Shown here: one piece after another, positions 1-8,402 of the stretch | How positions within the stretch are numbered: the first letter of the stretch is position 1 | How the letters are laid out: every line of letters starts with the position of its first letter | DNA from: Ophiostoma sp. CBS 140.51 | Lineage: Eukaryota > Ascomycota > Sordariomycetes > Ophiostomatales > Ophiostomataceae | Direction: 5' to 3' | DNA length: 11,696 nt | NCBI GenBank assembly: GCA_029298735.1 | Contig: JANSLP010000556.1 | Coordinates: forward strand, 1 to 11,696 | Made by a program: the position numbers and the translations under genes | Notes under the pieces: generated by a model | The model's database searches: none | Told to the model about the DNA's origin: nothing | Seen by the model: only the letters and a program-made list of their open reading frames with translations

Positions 1-48
1 GCCATATTTTTGCGGAACTCACGAGGCCCGCGCCGCTTGGTGGCCTTC

Positions 49-66
49 CGCACGACTCATCGTGCG
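49..66. repeat. Perfect 7-bp inverted repeat, 4-nt loop
   Basis: CGCACGA is followed by CTCA and then TCGTGCG, a perfect 7-bp stem. No polymerase III gene or terminator context is visible, so its function is unknown and it may be chance. Confidence 0.5.
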
Positions 67-85
67 ACGAGTGCGCAGGGACTAC

Positions 86-100
86 AAGAAGAAGAAGAAG
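86..100. repeat. (AAG)5 microsatellite
   Basis: Five perfect AAG units run into a short A-rich tail ending at 106. It is a simple sequence repeat in non-coding DNA. Confidence 0.9.
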
Positions 101-440
101 AAAAAGACATCAAATACACATGAAATAATTAATAAAAAATACAAGAGAGATATTTGATAAACAATATTTGTTCACAGCTCTCTTTGACATTATGTTCAAG
201 ACCAGGCGCACAATGATTTGGAGTAATTACACATCAGGTCGACTGGAATGCTGTCGCTTCACCGGAGAATACCCACAAAAATAAAGTAGCCCACCAATCA
301 CACCGAACATATTCTTTATCTCAAAGTTGCATGACATAAATATAAACATGGTTTGCATTCAAATCGTGAGATCCATAGCTGTAGCAAGACATCCGTATCA
401 TCAAACAAAAGAGGAGAAACATGGTGCAAAAGTAATGACG

Positions 441-490
441 GAGGGGGAGAGATAGAGATAGAGATAGAGATAGAGAAAGAGAGAAGAGAA
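441..490. repeat. GATAGA hexamer microsatellite in a purine tract
   Basis: Four perfect GATAGA units occupy 451-474, embedded in an almost pure purine stretch on the plus strand. It sits 40 to 90 nt beyond the stop codon of the minus-strand gene ending at 531, so it may fall in that gene's 3' UTR as a pyrimidine tract. Length variation between strains would be expected. Confidence 0.9.
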
Positions 491-530
491 ACACAGCCGC
501 TGACGACCGACATCGGTGTCGTCCTATCAT

Positions 531-1329
531 CTACTTCAACAGCCTCCACGATGCCGTCTCGTTCAGGACACGCGAGTACCACTGATGGAGCTCGTCAATC
601 CATGGCGGCATGGGGCCCTTCTTGCCCTCAACCTTGCCCTCGCTCGAGAAGAAGACACTCTTGACGCTCAGCTCGACGAGCTCGTTGGGCTTGTCGACGG
701 TGGCACTGATGATATAGAGGCCGTCAGAAGCGCGAGGGCCTCGTGTGCGTGGAGTGTCGCCGGCGCGCACGGTGATGGAGGTGGGAGTCTTTTCGAGGAC
801 TTCAAAGTGGTCGGTGATTTGTGTGCCCTTGTCGTAGTTGCTCGTCTGGAGCTCTTCGGGGTCCCAGAGCTGGCTGGCGGTTTCCGGGCCGCGGTACTTG
901 TACTCGAGGTACTTGCGCTGTATGGTGTAGCCTGAGAAGGAGACGTATTAGCAGGGACGCAGGACAGGGAAGACGACGGTAATAATTAAAGAGATGTAAA
1001 AAATGAGAAGAAAACTAGGAGGAAAACGAGAAATCAGGTGCAGAAGAGAACGCACCCCATCCACCCCAGAGGCCGCGGCAGAACTCCAGAGCCAGGTCAC
1101 CGTCCTTCTTCAGCAGCTCCGGCTTGATTTTGCTGATGGGCACGCGCTTAATGCAAATGTCTTGTGTTGCAGGGTTGCGCGCCGGGTTCTGCTTCTTGTA
1201 GACGCTGGACGACCAGACAGGGTCCGCTGCGGCGAGAGGAGAGATAACCGGGTTGCGGGCGGCCAGGTAGGCGGCGGCCGTCGAGGTGCCGAGAAGGCCC
1301 GTGAAGACCGTCGTACGAACGAGGCCCAT
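531..1329 (-). CDS. Conserved fungal protein of unknown function, 224 aa, two exons
   Basis: Exon 1 is 1329-1056 and exon 2 is 931-531; the intron (1055-932, 124 nt) has a GTGCGT donor and a CTCAG acceptor and restores ...WGGWG-YTIQRKYLE... in phase. The sum is 675 nt including TAG. I chose the ATG at 1329 because it has A at -3 and starts the compact MGLVRTTVF peptide; the frame stays open upstream to about 1554, but that part is not protein-like. Residues about 8-24 are hydrophobic and small (GLLGTSTAAAYLAAR), suggesting a membrane anchor or mitochondrial targeting segment. The body has conserved-looking blocks: RNPATQDICIKRVPI, DGDLALEFCRGLWGG, GTQITDHFEV, a GD-PR-RG-R-SDGLY segment, and a C-terminal GPMPPWIDELHQWY. 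From memory, proteins of this length and pattern are widespread in filamentous fungi without a known function; no catalytic motif is evident. The neighbours do not suggest a role. Confidence 0.82.
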
Positions 1330-1604
1330 GATGTAGTGTGCTGTGTTGTGAGGGAGGGTATATCGAGTGGAGGATCGTGTGTCGAGTGAGCGAGGTGTCA
1401 GTCCTGACCGAGAGGGAGGCGTTCGTCGTGGTGCAAGCTGAGGTGTGGCGGGGAAAGCAAAACCGTCAGATTGGTCGGCGAGAGGGCAAAGGTTCCTAAG
1501 GAAGCCAAAAAAGGCGCGTGGTGTCATGTCGCAGCGGCTTTGCACTAGTCCCAAATAGGCACCGGCATGGATGGCGTGCAGGGCAGTTGCGAGCCGAACT
1601 GCGG

Positions 1605-1628
1605 GGCCCCTGAATTTTCAGGAGGGCC
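1605..1628. repeat. Imperfect hairpin around a perfect CCTGAA-TT-TTCAGG palindrome
   Basis: CCTGAA (1609-1614), TT, TTCAGG (1617-1622) form a perfect 6-bp stem, extended by GGCC at 1605-1608 against GGCC at 1625-1628 with a 2-nt bulge. It lies about 280 bp upstream of the minus-strand ATG at 1329. It could be a dimer-binding site or a structure in a leader; there is no direct support for either. Confidence 0.45.
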
Positions 1629-1644
1629 TGGACGAATGGAGGGG

Positions 1645-1669
1645 CAAAACAACAACAAAAACAACAACA
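1645..1669. repeat. AAC-rich low-complexity tract
   Basis: Two short runs of AAC units separated by an A-run give a C/A-only stretch on the plus strand (T/G on the minus strand). It is low-complexity DNA in a presumed promoter. Confidence 0.7.
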
Positions 1670-1874
1670 GAGCACACAAGGTGATAAGACAGTGGCCGGA
1701 AAATTCTACTAACGACGGGACATTGTGCAAACTACACAATCCATCAACTCAGTTGAATAAACCATCATTTAACGATTCTTACACGACAAACCTCCCTTCT
1801 CCTCTCTCTCCGATATCTCTTCTCGGGGCCCCCTACCAAACCCTTTACCAACGACAACCTCTTTGGCGACTACC

Positions 1875-3441
1875 TCACCTCTCGTCCGACCGTTCTTCGG
1901 CTCCCGCCAACGGCGTCTGGGCATCGTCAACGCCCCTAGCCACGTCCACCCAGACATACAAGGCCAAGACAGCGAAGAAACCATACGCCCACAGTTTGAC
2001 CGCATTGCTGAGGCTGCCAGTGGCTTTGGCCCCAGATAATGATTGTGAAAAGGCCAGCATTCACGACAACGAGCAATGCAGGCAAATATAACCGCCGTGA
2101 ACGAATAGACAGTGTAGACGCCGCTACCAGAGGCAAGACGGGCCGTCTCTAGGAAGACGGAACTCAGCAGCCCTGAAAAATTCAGCCCTGAAAAATTACC
2201 CAAGCCAGTATTCCACAGGATCTAGCCGACACGCAGCTTGAATGCTTGGGGATCTCGGGGATATCTTGGCACAGCCCGGAGCAGGGCCAGCCAGTTGCGG
2301 GCGGGCAGGAGAAACAAGCTTTTGTTTTTAGGGCGTGGCCTTCCTGGAACTTTTGGAAGCAGAACGTGGCCAACCATGGCGACAACGACTGAAGACAAAT
2401 ATGTGGTCAGCGGGTGTGCTGGAGTGAGATTGTTCATTGAAGGCCTTTGACGAAAGACTGACACCTTTTTTCTACTTACTCGTGATAGTTCCAGTTCCAG
2501 CTATGGTTATGGTCGGAAAATAACTGCCACTGGTCAGTACACAAACGTATCATAAAATGCTGTAGCTTCCCGACCAACACACCTTTCAAGGTCGACTGTC
2601 GTATAGCTACCGCGAGTGTAGACAAGGGTGACACTAACCAGGAGAGCAACAAGGCCACCGACGTTGCCAGAAACGAGACCAAGAACGCTGACCCGGCTGC
2701 CCTTGATCTATGCGCGAGGACTTTCCTGTCATCGTCACGACCATTGCTGGCAGGTGACTGCTGGGCAAGACCCGTCGACCGCATAAACATGGGTACATAT
2801 GAGCCCTCGATTACCGCGTACACGCCCTGCAGCGTGGTCAATGTACAATACAGTCCAGACAGAGTAGCCAAGTTGCTGTACGACTGCGTAACCAAGCCGG
2901 CAAACGGCAATGCTAGGATACCAAAGACGTAGATCGAGCCCATGAGCATTGGTTTCCGGAAGCGGGCGTAGTCTGCGGCACAGGCCACGAAAATTGAAAC
3001 AACGCCTTCCAGGGCATGTCCAATTGCACGAAGATACAGCCTGGGACGTCAGTTGCATTCATAACATCTCATGCTGCCGCCAACAGCTAGGAGAGGAGAC
3101 GTACAAGTAACCTAGGTAGTCAACCTCTCGATTGGCAAATCGAACGACGCACGAAATTTTACCTCGCGTGGCACAAGCCTTGTCAGAGCCTGAGACGTGT
3201 CCAACTGCATTGAAAGTTGACTGAATACAGGCGCCAACATAGTTGAAGACCATGGAGCTTGTCGGGCCAGTTGCAGCCAGCCCTAGAGCACACGCCGGGT
3301 GTTCAGTGGTGCGACATGAGCAATGCGTGCAGAGCTCTCAGTAACACTTTCAATGTCATGTTCCTGTGTAACCCTGCCATAATCGTTGATGGAGTCTTCT
3401 TGGGCCAGAGGGACCGTCTTGTTTGCAGAATTGTCGTGCAT
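1875..3441 (-). pseudogene. Disrupted multi-pass transporter, probably Atg22/MFS-like
   Basis: Transporter-like peptide runs in one direction on the minus strand but keeps changing frame. In order: an acidic N-terminal tail from the ATG at 3441 to a TAG at 3285-3283; then, in another frame, GLAATGPTSSMVFNYVGA... (about 3290-3105); a good 64-nt intron (3104-3041, GTACGT...CCAG) joining ...REVDYLGYL to LYLRAIGHALEG; long hydrophobic helices with CAADYARFRKP and GVYAVIEGSYVPMFMR; a frame change near 2710 into KGSRVSVLGLVSGNVGG and VTLVYTRGSY; a stop and frame change near 2560-2534; LLPKVPGRPRPKNK and NWLALLRAVPRYP; an in-frame TAG (2224-2222) where I expect Trp before ILWNTG; then changes near 2075 and 2033 before the last helix KLWAYGFFAVLALYVWV, ending at 1875. 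The KGSRVSVLGLV block and the loop after it recall fungal Atg22-like transporters; the family call is from memory and moderate. An intron could explain one gap (about 2534-2420) but not the others, which lack room or splice sites. Sequencing error is the main alternative. Confidence 0.72.
2168..2197. repeat. Perfect 15-nt tandem duplication inside the broken transporter
   Basis: The unit CAGCCCTGAAAAATT occurs twice back to back (2168-2182 and 2183-2197). On the minus strand the duplication is in frame and repeats NFSGL in the peptide GNFSGLNFSGLLSS. It looks like a slippage-type microduplication, and the unit itself contains the near-palindrome CTGAA-AAA-TTCAG across the junction. Confidence 0.9.
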
Positions 3442-3852
3442 TTTGGATGCTTGTAAATAAACTGGTCGCCATTCAAGCTCGTGGACGAAGACAAATAAGA
3501 TAAGAAAATATGCATTTACATTTGCAGGTCGATAAAGAGACACTTCTATGATTTATTAAAACATATCCCAGCTCCATCCTCAAAACAGTTCCATGTCGGA
3601 CCATCGTTGAGCAAGTTGATTTTCTGTTGTCAACGGTAGAGACGATCCCATCAGCACGGGCCGCAGTCGCTGGCGTGCGGTCTGCCAAGACGGTTGTCAG
3701 CCAGAGCATCTTCAGTGTTAGTAGCTTTCCCCCGTTTCGGGGTCCACCAAAATGCAGCCCCCTCTTCCCTCCAAAAATCGTCTCAATCATGCTCAGTAGA
3801 CGACAAAAGACTGCCATTCTTATTCGTTTTTTTCTGCGTATTCCTTTTTTCT
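3442..3852 (-). promoter_or_regulatory. Intergenic region, former promoter of the broken transporter and 3' flank of the hydrolase
   Basis: It separates two minus-strand units: the hydrolase ends at 3853 and the transporter remnant starts at 3441. A TCGGAC hexamer at 3596-3601 matches the half-site of the palindrome upstream of the regulator at 8891-8908. The right half has T-rich runs on the plus strand (about 3820-3860). A 166-codon open minus-strand frame across it has no recognisable protein character and is not called. Confidence 0.45.
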
Positions 3853-5152
3853 TTATTTGTAGACAAGGCCTCCTTTCAGGGTCGTTTCTTGCTCCGAACC
3901 GGCCTCCGCGGCAGCAGCGAAATCGTCCAAAAATCTCCAGCGTATCTTCTCGTCTAGCCTTTTCGATTTCCAATCGTTCAACGTGCCGTGGGGAAAGAAA
4001 GTGAATCCGCTATCGGCCTCGCGTGGCGCACAATCGTGGGCAATGATAACGAGCACATTATCTGCAGCATCAAACTCTTGCATACTGTGGATGGACTGCT
4101 CAGCTAAATTGTAGTCGTGGGGAAAACTTGTCGCCATCTCGTAAAATTCGCTAGTTGCTGATTTTTTGCGGTGCACCTTCTGGAGCAGTGAGCCCGGGCA
4201 CGAGAATCTACCGCGACTGGTCGAGGAAAGAGAGACCTGCAAAGGCAGCGGGAGGAATTGATTTGGCTTCCATTCTCCGCCTGAAATTATTAGAGGAAAC
4301 AGCAACCATCACATAATGTCTTTGAAATCTTTTCGATGGATGCTTTAATTAAATATTCAACATACCATGGTGACAGATATCGCCGGCCATAAAGACAAAC
4401 GTATCCTGAGTTTGGCTGTCGCCATTGGTCACGCGTGCAAGAGCACATGTGTGGCCGATTGCATGACCTGGAGCGTCCAAAAGATACAAACTACCGTCGT
4501 TAAAGTAGTCGATGGCCTTGAACTGTCCTACACGCAAGTCACTGTCAAATGAGAGCTCCAGAAGCTCCCGGTCTTTCCAGTCTGACTCGAGCATATGACT
4601 GTCTTTATTTGTTGGATATGCAGGAAGAAGACCCTCTTGGAAACCGGAGCCTACAATGAGCTTGACAGACGAAGGAAATGTCCGCATGTCACCCGTGTGA
4701 TCGACTAAATATGTCAGTCATGCTGAGCCATCAGATTGACAAACTTTTTTTCTTAGTCAAAACCTACAGTGCCAATGTGACCATATCACGGCCTCGATAC
4801 TGCCTGGAGAAACATTGTTCTCTTCCAAGATCTCTGCGACATCCTTTTCCACCTCGAATTTCCATTCTGGTGCATCAATCATCTGCAATGTTGACGGTGA
4901 AAGGCTGTTCAAATCCTTTCGTGTGCCTAGGTCAAATAACAGTGACCGCCCAGACGGATGTTCAATGAGGAACGAGTAGGCAGGGCAGACCAGATTATCA
5001 TGACCAGGAATATATGGCCCCATGATGCTGTTTAAAGGAAGCTGAATAGAAGACGTTGAGTCTATGATTTTGACGCTTACAGTCGCTCCTGAGGGTGTCT
5101 GCAACGCCTGCGCTGGAGTGGCAGCCATCGTGCCGTGTTGTGGTTGTGACAT
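3853..5152 (-). CDS. Metallo-beta-lactamase-fold hydrolase, lactonase-like, 383 aa, three exons
   Basis: Exons are 5152-4768, 4704-4366 and 4280-3853; introns are 63 nt (GTAGGT...TTTAG) and 85 nt (GTATGT...TTCAG). Spliced length is 1152 nt including TAA. The first splice rebuilds the hallmark SHWHFDHTGD with ligands H126, H128, D130 and H131; further ligands are H209 (DAPGHAIGH), D237 (AGD) and H323 (IIAHD), so the binuclear metal site is complete. The second splice gives GDICHHGGEWKPN. The C-terminal FFPHGTLNDWK block is, from memory, shared by fungal MBL proteins related to bacterial AHL lactonases. The family opens lactone or lactam rings or cleaves esters; the substrate here is unknown. 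No signal peptide is seen, so a cytosolic location is likely. The ATG at 5152 has A at -3; a second in-frame ATG is at codon 9. It is divergent from the permease and shares its promoter. A comparable fungal enzyme is the MBL gamma-lactamase of Fusarium benzoxazolinone detoxification, but orthology is not claimed. Confidence 0.92.
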
Positions 5153-5742
5153 GGTAATACGTAGGCTCCTTAGGATTAGTTCGTTTTGAAAGTGTGTTTA
5201 AAGTCGGCGGGACGGGACTTGAAGTTTTAATAAAGAATCAGGCTGGTGCCTCAAATAATTAGTAGCAATAACCGCGCTCCGCGGCAACTGAACATGACTG
5301 CTGTTGAGGATTGCGGGGCGATTCTCGGTGAATGCCGCGATGACGTGAAAATTCGGAGAAGTACCCCGGCCTAGGACGGGCATCGCCGATTCTGATGGAC
5401 TGCCAGCTGGTGTACCATCACCAAGAATTGAAAAGAATAGCAGATACTTGTATAATACCAGCAACTCCTCTACTTACCGCGGAATATTTTCCAAATGTGG
5501 GAATACGTTACCGAGACAGGGACATATGCGTCTTGTAGACAGGGTGTTGACTTCTTCCCTAACCCACGGGATCTCCCAATCTATGTTAGCACGTGGAACC
5601 ACAAAGCTTGTTGTATGTAAAGGAAACGCTGGCTGCTCTCAGAAACGGCGGTCTCTTGACATTTGTCTCTTTTTGCTAATTCGTACCCCTAAAGAAAGTC
5701 GAAAAGAAAAAGCAGCTTGGCCAAACATCATATCCTTACAAG
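5153..5742. promoter_or_regulatory. Divergent promoter shared by hydrolase and MFS permease
   Basis: These 590 bp separate the ATG of the minus-strand hydrolase from the ATG of the plus-strand permease and hold no convincing CDS. CGG/CCG triplets cluster at about 5270-5370: an everted CCGCG-CTC-CGCGG (5272-5284), CGG-N6-CCG (5326-5337) and CGG-N9-CCG (5354-5368). Such pairs are typical Zn(II)2Cys6 targets. Two matches to the CreA consensus SYGGRG occur at 5313-5318 (plus) and 5364-5369 (minus). The 100 bp before the permease ATG are rich in pyrimidine and A-runs, as is usual near fungal transcription starts. Confidence 0.6.
5313..5369. promoter_or_regulatory. Two candidate CreA (carbon repression) sites
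   Basis: GCGGGG at 5313-5318 and CCCCGG at 5364-5369 (CCGGGG on the other strand) both fit SYGGRG, the binding consensus of the fungal carbon catabolite repressor CreA/CRE1. They are about 50 bp apart in a promoter that serves a sugar-type permease. The motif is short and degenerate, so chance is possible. Confidence 0.35.
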
Positions 5743-7422
5743 ATGGCAGCGACAACGACATACAATCTCACGGTAGGAGCAGCATGCATACTCCATCGTT
5801 AAATTTGAGGAATCTTCTTACCGACAGACAAACCTGTTCACTAGATTGTCCTTTTCGTGGCACTGAGTGCCCTCACCTATGGATATGCGTTTTCCGTGTT
5901 CTCGACCTCCATTGGCCAGCCAGCTTTTTATGCCGACTTCAAACTTGACCAAGAGGGCCCCGGCGCCGCCCATACTGCCTCCATTCTTGGTATCCTTAAC
6001 TCGCTCTTCTCAGCTGGCGCCGCGTTCGGTGCAATCTCCATGGCATGGCTCCCGGACTGGATCGGGCGCAAGTGCACGATAGTCATTGCGGCTGGCATCT
6101 CACTGGTTGGTGGTGCTCTTGTTACTGGAAGCGTCAATATTCCAATGATGATTGTGATGCGCTTCATTCACGGCGTTGGTGTGGGCCAGTGCATCACCAT
6201 CACACCCATATATCTCTCTGAAGTTGCGCCACCGAATCGTCGTGGTTTTCTCACAGGACAGAATGCAGTTGCACTTGTCTTTGGCTACCTGCTCTCGGCA
6301 TGGGTTGGTTATGGGACATACTTCTCCAACAATGGTACATTTGCGTGGCGGTTTCCTCTCGCCCTGTCCTGTCTCTTCCCGCTCATTCTGCTGGCCGGCT
6401 CACCGTGGATCCCCGAGTCGCCGCGATGGCTCATCTGGAGAGATCGTGTCGACGAAGCTTGGAAGATTACTGCAAAGCTCCACCATGATACCACAGACCC
6501 AACGCAGCGCATGGCCAAGGCTGAATTTTTCCAGATGCGCACACAAATCGACTTTGACCGGACGCAAGACCTGTCCATGATGCACATGTTCAAGAAGCCG
6601 AGCCTCCGCCGTCGTATCCTGCTGGGATGTGGCGTTCTTCTCGGGTCGCAGGCATGTGGTGCGCTGGTCATTAACAATTACAGTGTGGTCCTTTACGAAG
6701 GTCTTGGCATGAAAGACAGTATGCCTCTGCTGATGTATGCTTTGTACATTGTTGTAGGCATGATTTTCAACATTGTGTCCTCACTAATCATCGACCGGGT
6801 TGGTCGGCGGACGCTGTTTCTTCTTGGTTGGACAGGTACGGCTATTGCATTATCGTGCGAGACTGCCTTGGTGGCTAGGTATGCTGGAACAGAAAACCAT
6901 GGAGGGAATGCAGCAGCAGTATTGTTTCTGTTCCTGTTTGTCACAATTTACGGATCGTGTATTGATGGAACGGCTTATGTCTATTGCGCAGAGGTGTTTC
7001 CAACCATGTATCGCGCCAAAGGCATGGCACTTGGCCTCTTCACCTACTACTCGGCCTCTCTTGCGTTCTTGACGCCTGCAGCAACAGCACTGAATAATAT
7101 TGGGTACGGTGAGAGATTGAACGTCATGCTGATGCTGGTTTGGTACTGACAGAATAGGTGGAAGTTTTACCTTGTTTTCATTGCCTGCTCTATCGCTGCA
7201 GTGATCCTCGCATATTTTTTCTTACCAGAGGTGAGTTTACCTAAATCAAAAGGAGCTCACAAGAGTACTTCCAGGCATTAACAATGGCAGACTGCGCAAT
7301 TGTCTCTCGAAGAAGTGAACGAGTTATTTGGAGATACTGTGTTGGTGAACATCACAAAATCAACTGACGCAGACAGAAAAATTATCAACGAGGCAATCAA
7401 CCAAAAGGAAATTTCAACATGA
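5743..7422 (+). CDS. Sugar-porter-type MFS permease, 497 aa, four exons
   Basis: Exons are 5743-5772, 5845-7103, 7158-7230 and 7291-7422; introns are 72, 54 and 60 nt with GT-AG ends. Spliced length is 1494 nt including TGA. The start is on a 10-codon exon (MAATTTYNLT). This exon is required because TAG lies directly before I11 in the frame of exon 2 and the next in-frame ATG is too far inside. About twelve hydrophobic segments are visible. Sugar-porter signatures are D81-x-x-GRK, PESPRWL at 200-206, D327RVGRR, and PET at 453-455 followed by QLSLEEVNELFGD. The second splice rejoins ALNNIG to WKFYLVF, the expected order. The family imports hexoses, disaccharides, quinate or other polyols through the plasma membrane by proton symport; the substrate cannot be assigned. 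It is divergent from the hydrolase, and candidate CreA sites in the shared promoter would fit carbon repression. An AATAAA at 7635-7640 may help polyadenylation. Confidence 0.93.
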
Positions 7423-7634
7423 CACCATGAAGAGCAAGCTTAGCTGGACGGCTCACAATGGAAGTTTGGGTACGCTATTATTGAGTTTGGTGAGAACGGG
7501 CAGGGCGAGACACAGCGCTGAACACCCGACAGCCACTTAATGTATCAGTGATTACAATTTAATCATAAACTTTGTCTTCAATACACGATTCTATTAAACT
7601 TGCATCCTAGTCCAGCTTTCCCTATTTGAAACTC

Positions 7635-7640
7635 AATAAA
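7635..7640 (+). terminator. Candidate poly(A) signal of the permease
   Basis: AATAAA lies 213 nt after the permease stop codon, just before the convergent redoxin gene's stop. It implies that the two 3' UTRs may overlap. Fungal poly(A) signals are loose, so this is weak. Confidence 0.3.
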
Positions 7641-7672
7641 TACCCCGCCATTCATATGCTTCAAGTCATGAC

Positions 7673-8402
7673 TTAAAGTGCTTTGGTCCATCCCAGAGCA
7701 ACCTCAGGATCAAGTCTGTTGGTGTAATCAGGGTCCGCGAAAACGTTGCGAACGATGCCCGTCTTGTCAACCAACAGCGTAGTCGGGACCGGAACCTCAA
7801 AGGAGTCGTCACCGTTGCGCTTGGGTAAATTGTGACCAAATTTCTCAAAAACCGGCCGAAGGCTATCCGGCTGCTGCCAGACAATACCGAGTTTGCGAGC
7901 GAAATTGTTGCCAACGTCCGAGAGAACTGGAAACTTGAGATCCAGCTTTTCCGTAGTAGTCAAAGACGTGTCAGGCAATTCAGGTGTGATAGCGACAAGC
8001 GTGACGCCCTGGGCGGCAAAGTCGTCAATGCGGGCTTGAAGATGGTGGAGAGCAATGTTGCAGAAGGGGCACCACGAGCCACGGTAGAAGGTAATTCTAG
8101 AGAAAATGTTAGTAGTTGCTATGGAACTATCTCAAAATAAAAATAAACATAAGGAAAGACGAAGAACAAGTCACTTACAGGAGAGCTCCCTGGGACAAGA
8201 GATCGTTGGCTGACACCAACTTATCAGTTGCGTCCTTCAGTTCGAACTCGGGCAGTGTGGCACCCCCCTGAATCACCCCACTGCGATCAAAGGTGGCAAC
8301 GACGTCAGCCCGTGCAGCATTGATTGGGAGCTTGGCAAAGTCTGGAGCATTTTTCTGGAAGCCAGCCAAAGTGGCAGAAAGTTCCTCCTTGATACCAGGC
8401 AT
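7673..8402 (-). CDS. AhpC/TSA-type redoxin (peroxiredoxin-like), 215 aa, two exons
   Basis: Exon 1 is 8402-8179 and exon 2 is 8096-7673; the 82-nt intron has a strong GTAAGT donor and a TCTCTAG acceptor. Spliced length is 648 nt including TAA. The start ATG has a CAAC context. Splicing restores SQGALL-ITFYRGSWCPFC, placing the active-site pair at C84 and C87 (WCPFC) after a beta-strand, as in the thioredoxin fold. A GATLPEFELKDA segment before it and PVPTTLLVDKTGIV after it are typical of AhpC/TSA redoxin domains. This branch carries a CxxC at the site where classic peroxiredoxins have one peroxidatic Cys (PxxxTxxC). It probably reduces peroxides or disulfides in the cytosol; no signal peptide is seen. 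It is convergent with the permease (250 bp apart) and divergent from the regulator. It could be a stress partner of the pathway or an unrelated neighbour. Confidence 0.92.

Larger units (their letters stand above)
1..530. other. Non-coding 3' flank with microsatellites
   Basis: I find no gene in this stretch. It lies downstream of the minus-strand gene that ends at 531 and is AT-rich between about 100 and 430. It holds an (AAG)5 run, a GATAGA repeat and a 7-bp perfect hairpin near the left edge. The first 85 bases are GC-richer and might be the edge of a gene outside the window, but no recognisable peptide appears there in any frame. Confidence 0.6.
1330..1874 (-). promoter_or_regulatory. Intergenic region, presumed promoter of the 224-aa gene
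   Basis: This stretch is upstream of the minus-strand gene starting at 1329 and downstream of the broken transporter ending at 1875. It holds an imperfect hairpin at 1605-1628, an AAC-rich tract at 1645-1669 and a pyrimidine-rich run at about 1790-1822. No convincing CDS was found: long open frames here lack recognisable protein character. Confidence 0.5.

Noticed and set aside
340..370. tRNA-like TPsiC-looking segment near the left end
   Set aside because: No matching acceptor, D or anticodon arms could be folded around it.
516..935. Plus-strand open frame of 139 codons
   Set aside because: It is the antisense shadow of exon 2 of the minus-strand 224-aa gene, which has a valid intron and protein-like sequence.
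1330..1554. Upstream extension of the 224-aa gene to an earlier start at 1554
   Set aside because: The extra N-terminal stretch is low in protein character and the internal ATG at 1329 has good context and begins the conserved-looking part.
1567..2091. Plus-strand open frame of 174 codons
   Set aside because: It runs antisense across the end of the transporter remnant and through low-complexity AAC repeats; the composition is not protein-like.
2222..2224. RIP mutation as the cause of the TAG
   Set aside because: A C-to-T change in a CpA context would fit, but it is a single site and the other lesions are indels, so RIP is not supported.
1875..3441. Explaining all transporter breaks by introns
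   Set aside because: The breaks near 3285, 2710, 2075 and 2033 have conserved-looking peptide directly on both sides with no room for a 50-nt intron or no proper splice pair; only the gap at about 2534-2420 could hold one (GTAAGT near 2480).
3473..3973. Minus-strand open frame of 166 codons in the hydrolase/transporter gap
   Set aside because: It overlaps the hydrolase C-terminus in another frame, is rich in Arg/Lys, and has no recognisable motif.
5198..5464. Minus-strand open frame of 88 codons in the divergent promoter
   Set aside because: It is short, has no motif, and lies within the CGG-rich presumed regulatory region.
5448..5948. Plus-strand open frame of 166 codons overlapping the permease 5' end
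   Set aside because: It is out of frame with the permease and crosses its first intron; it has no family resemblance.
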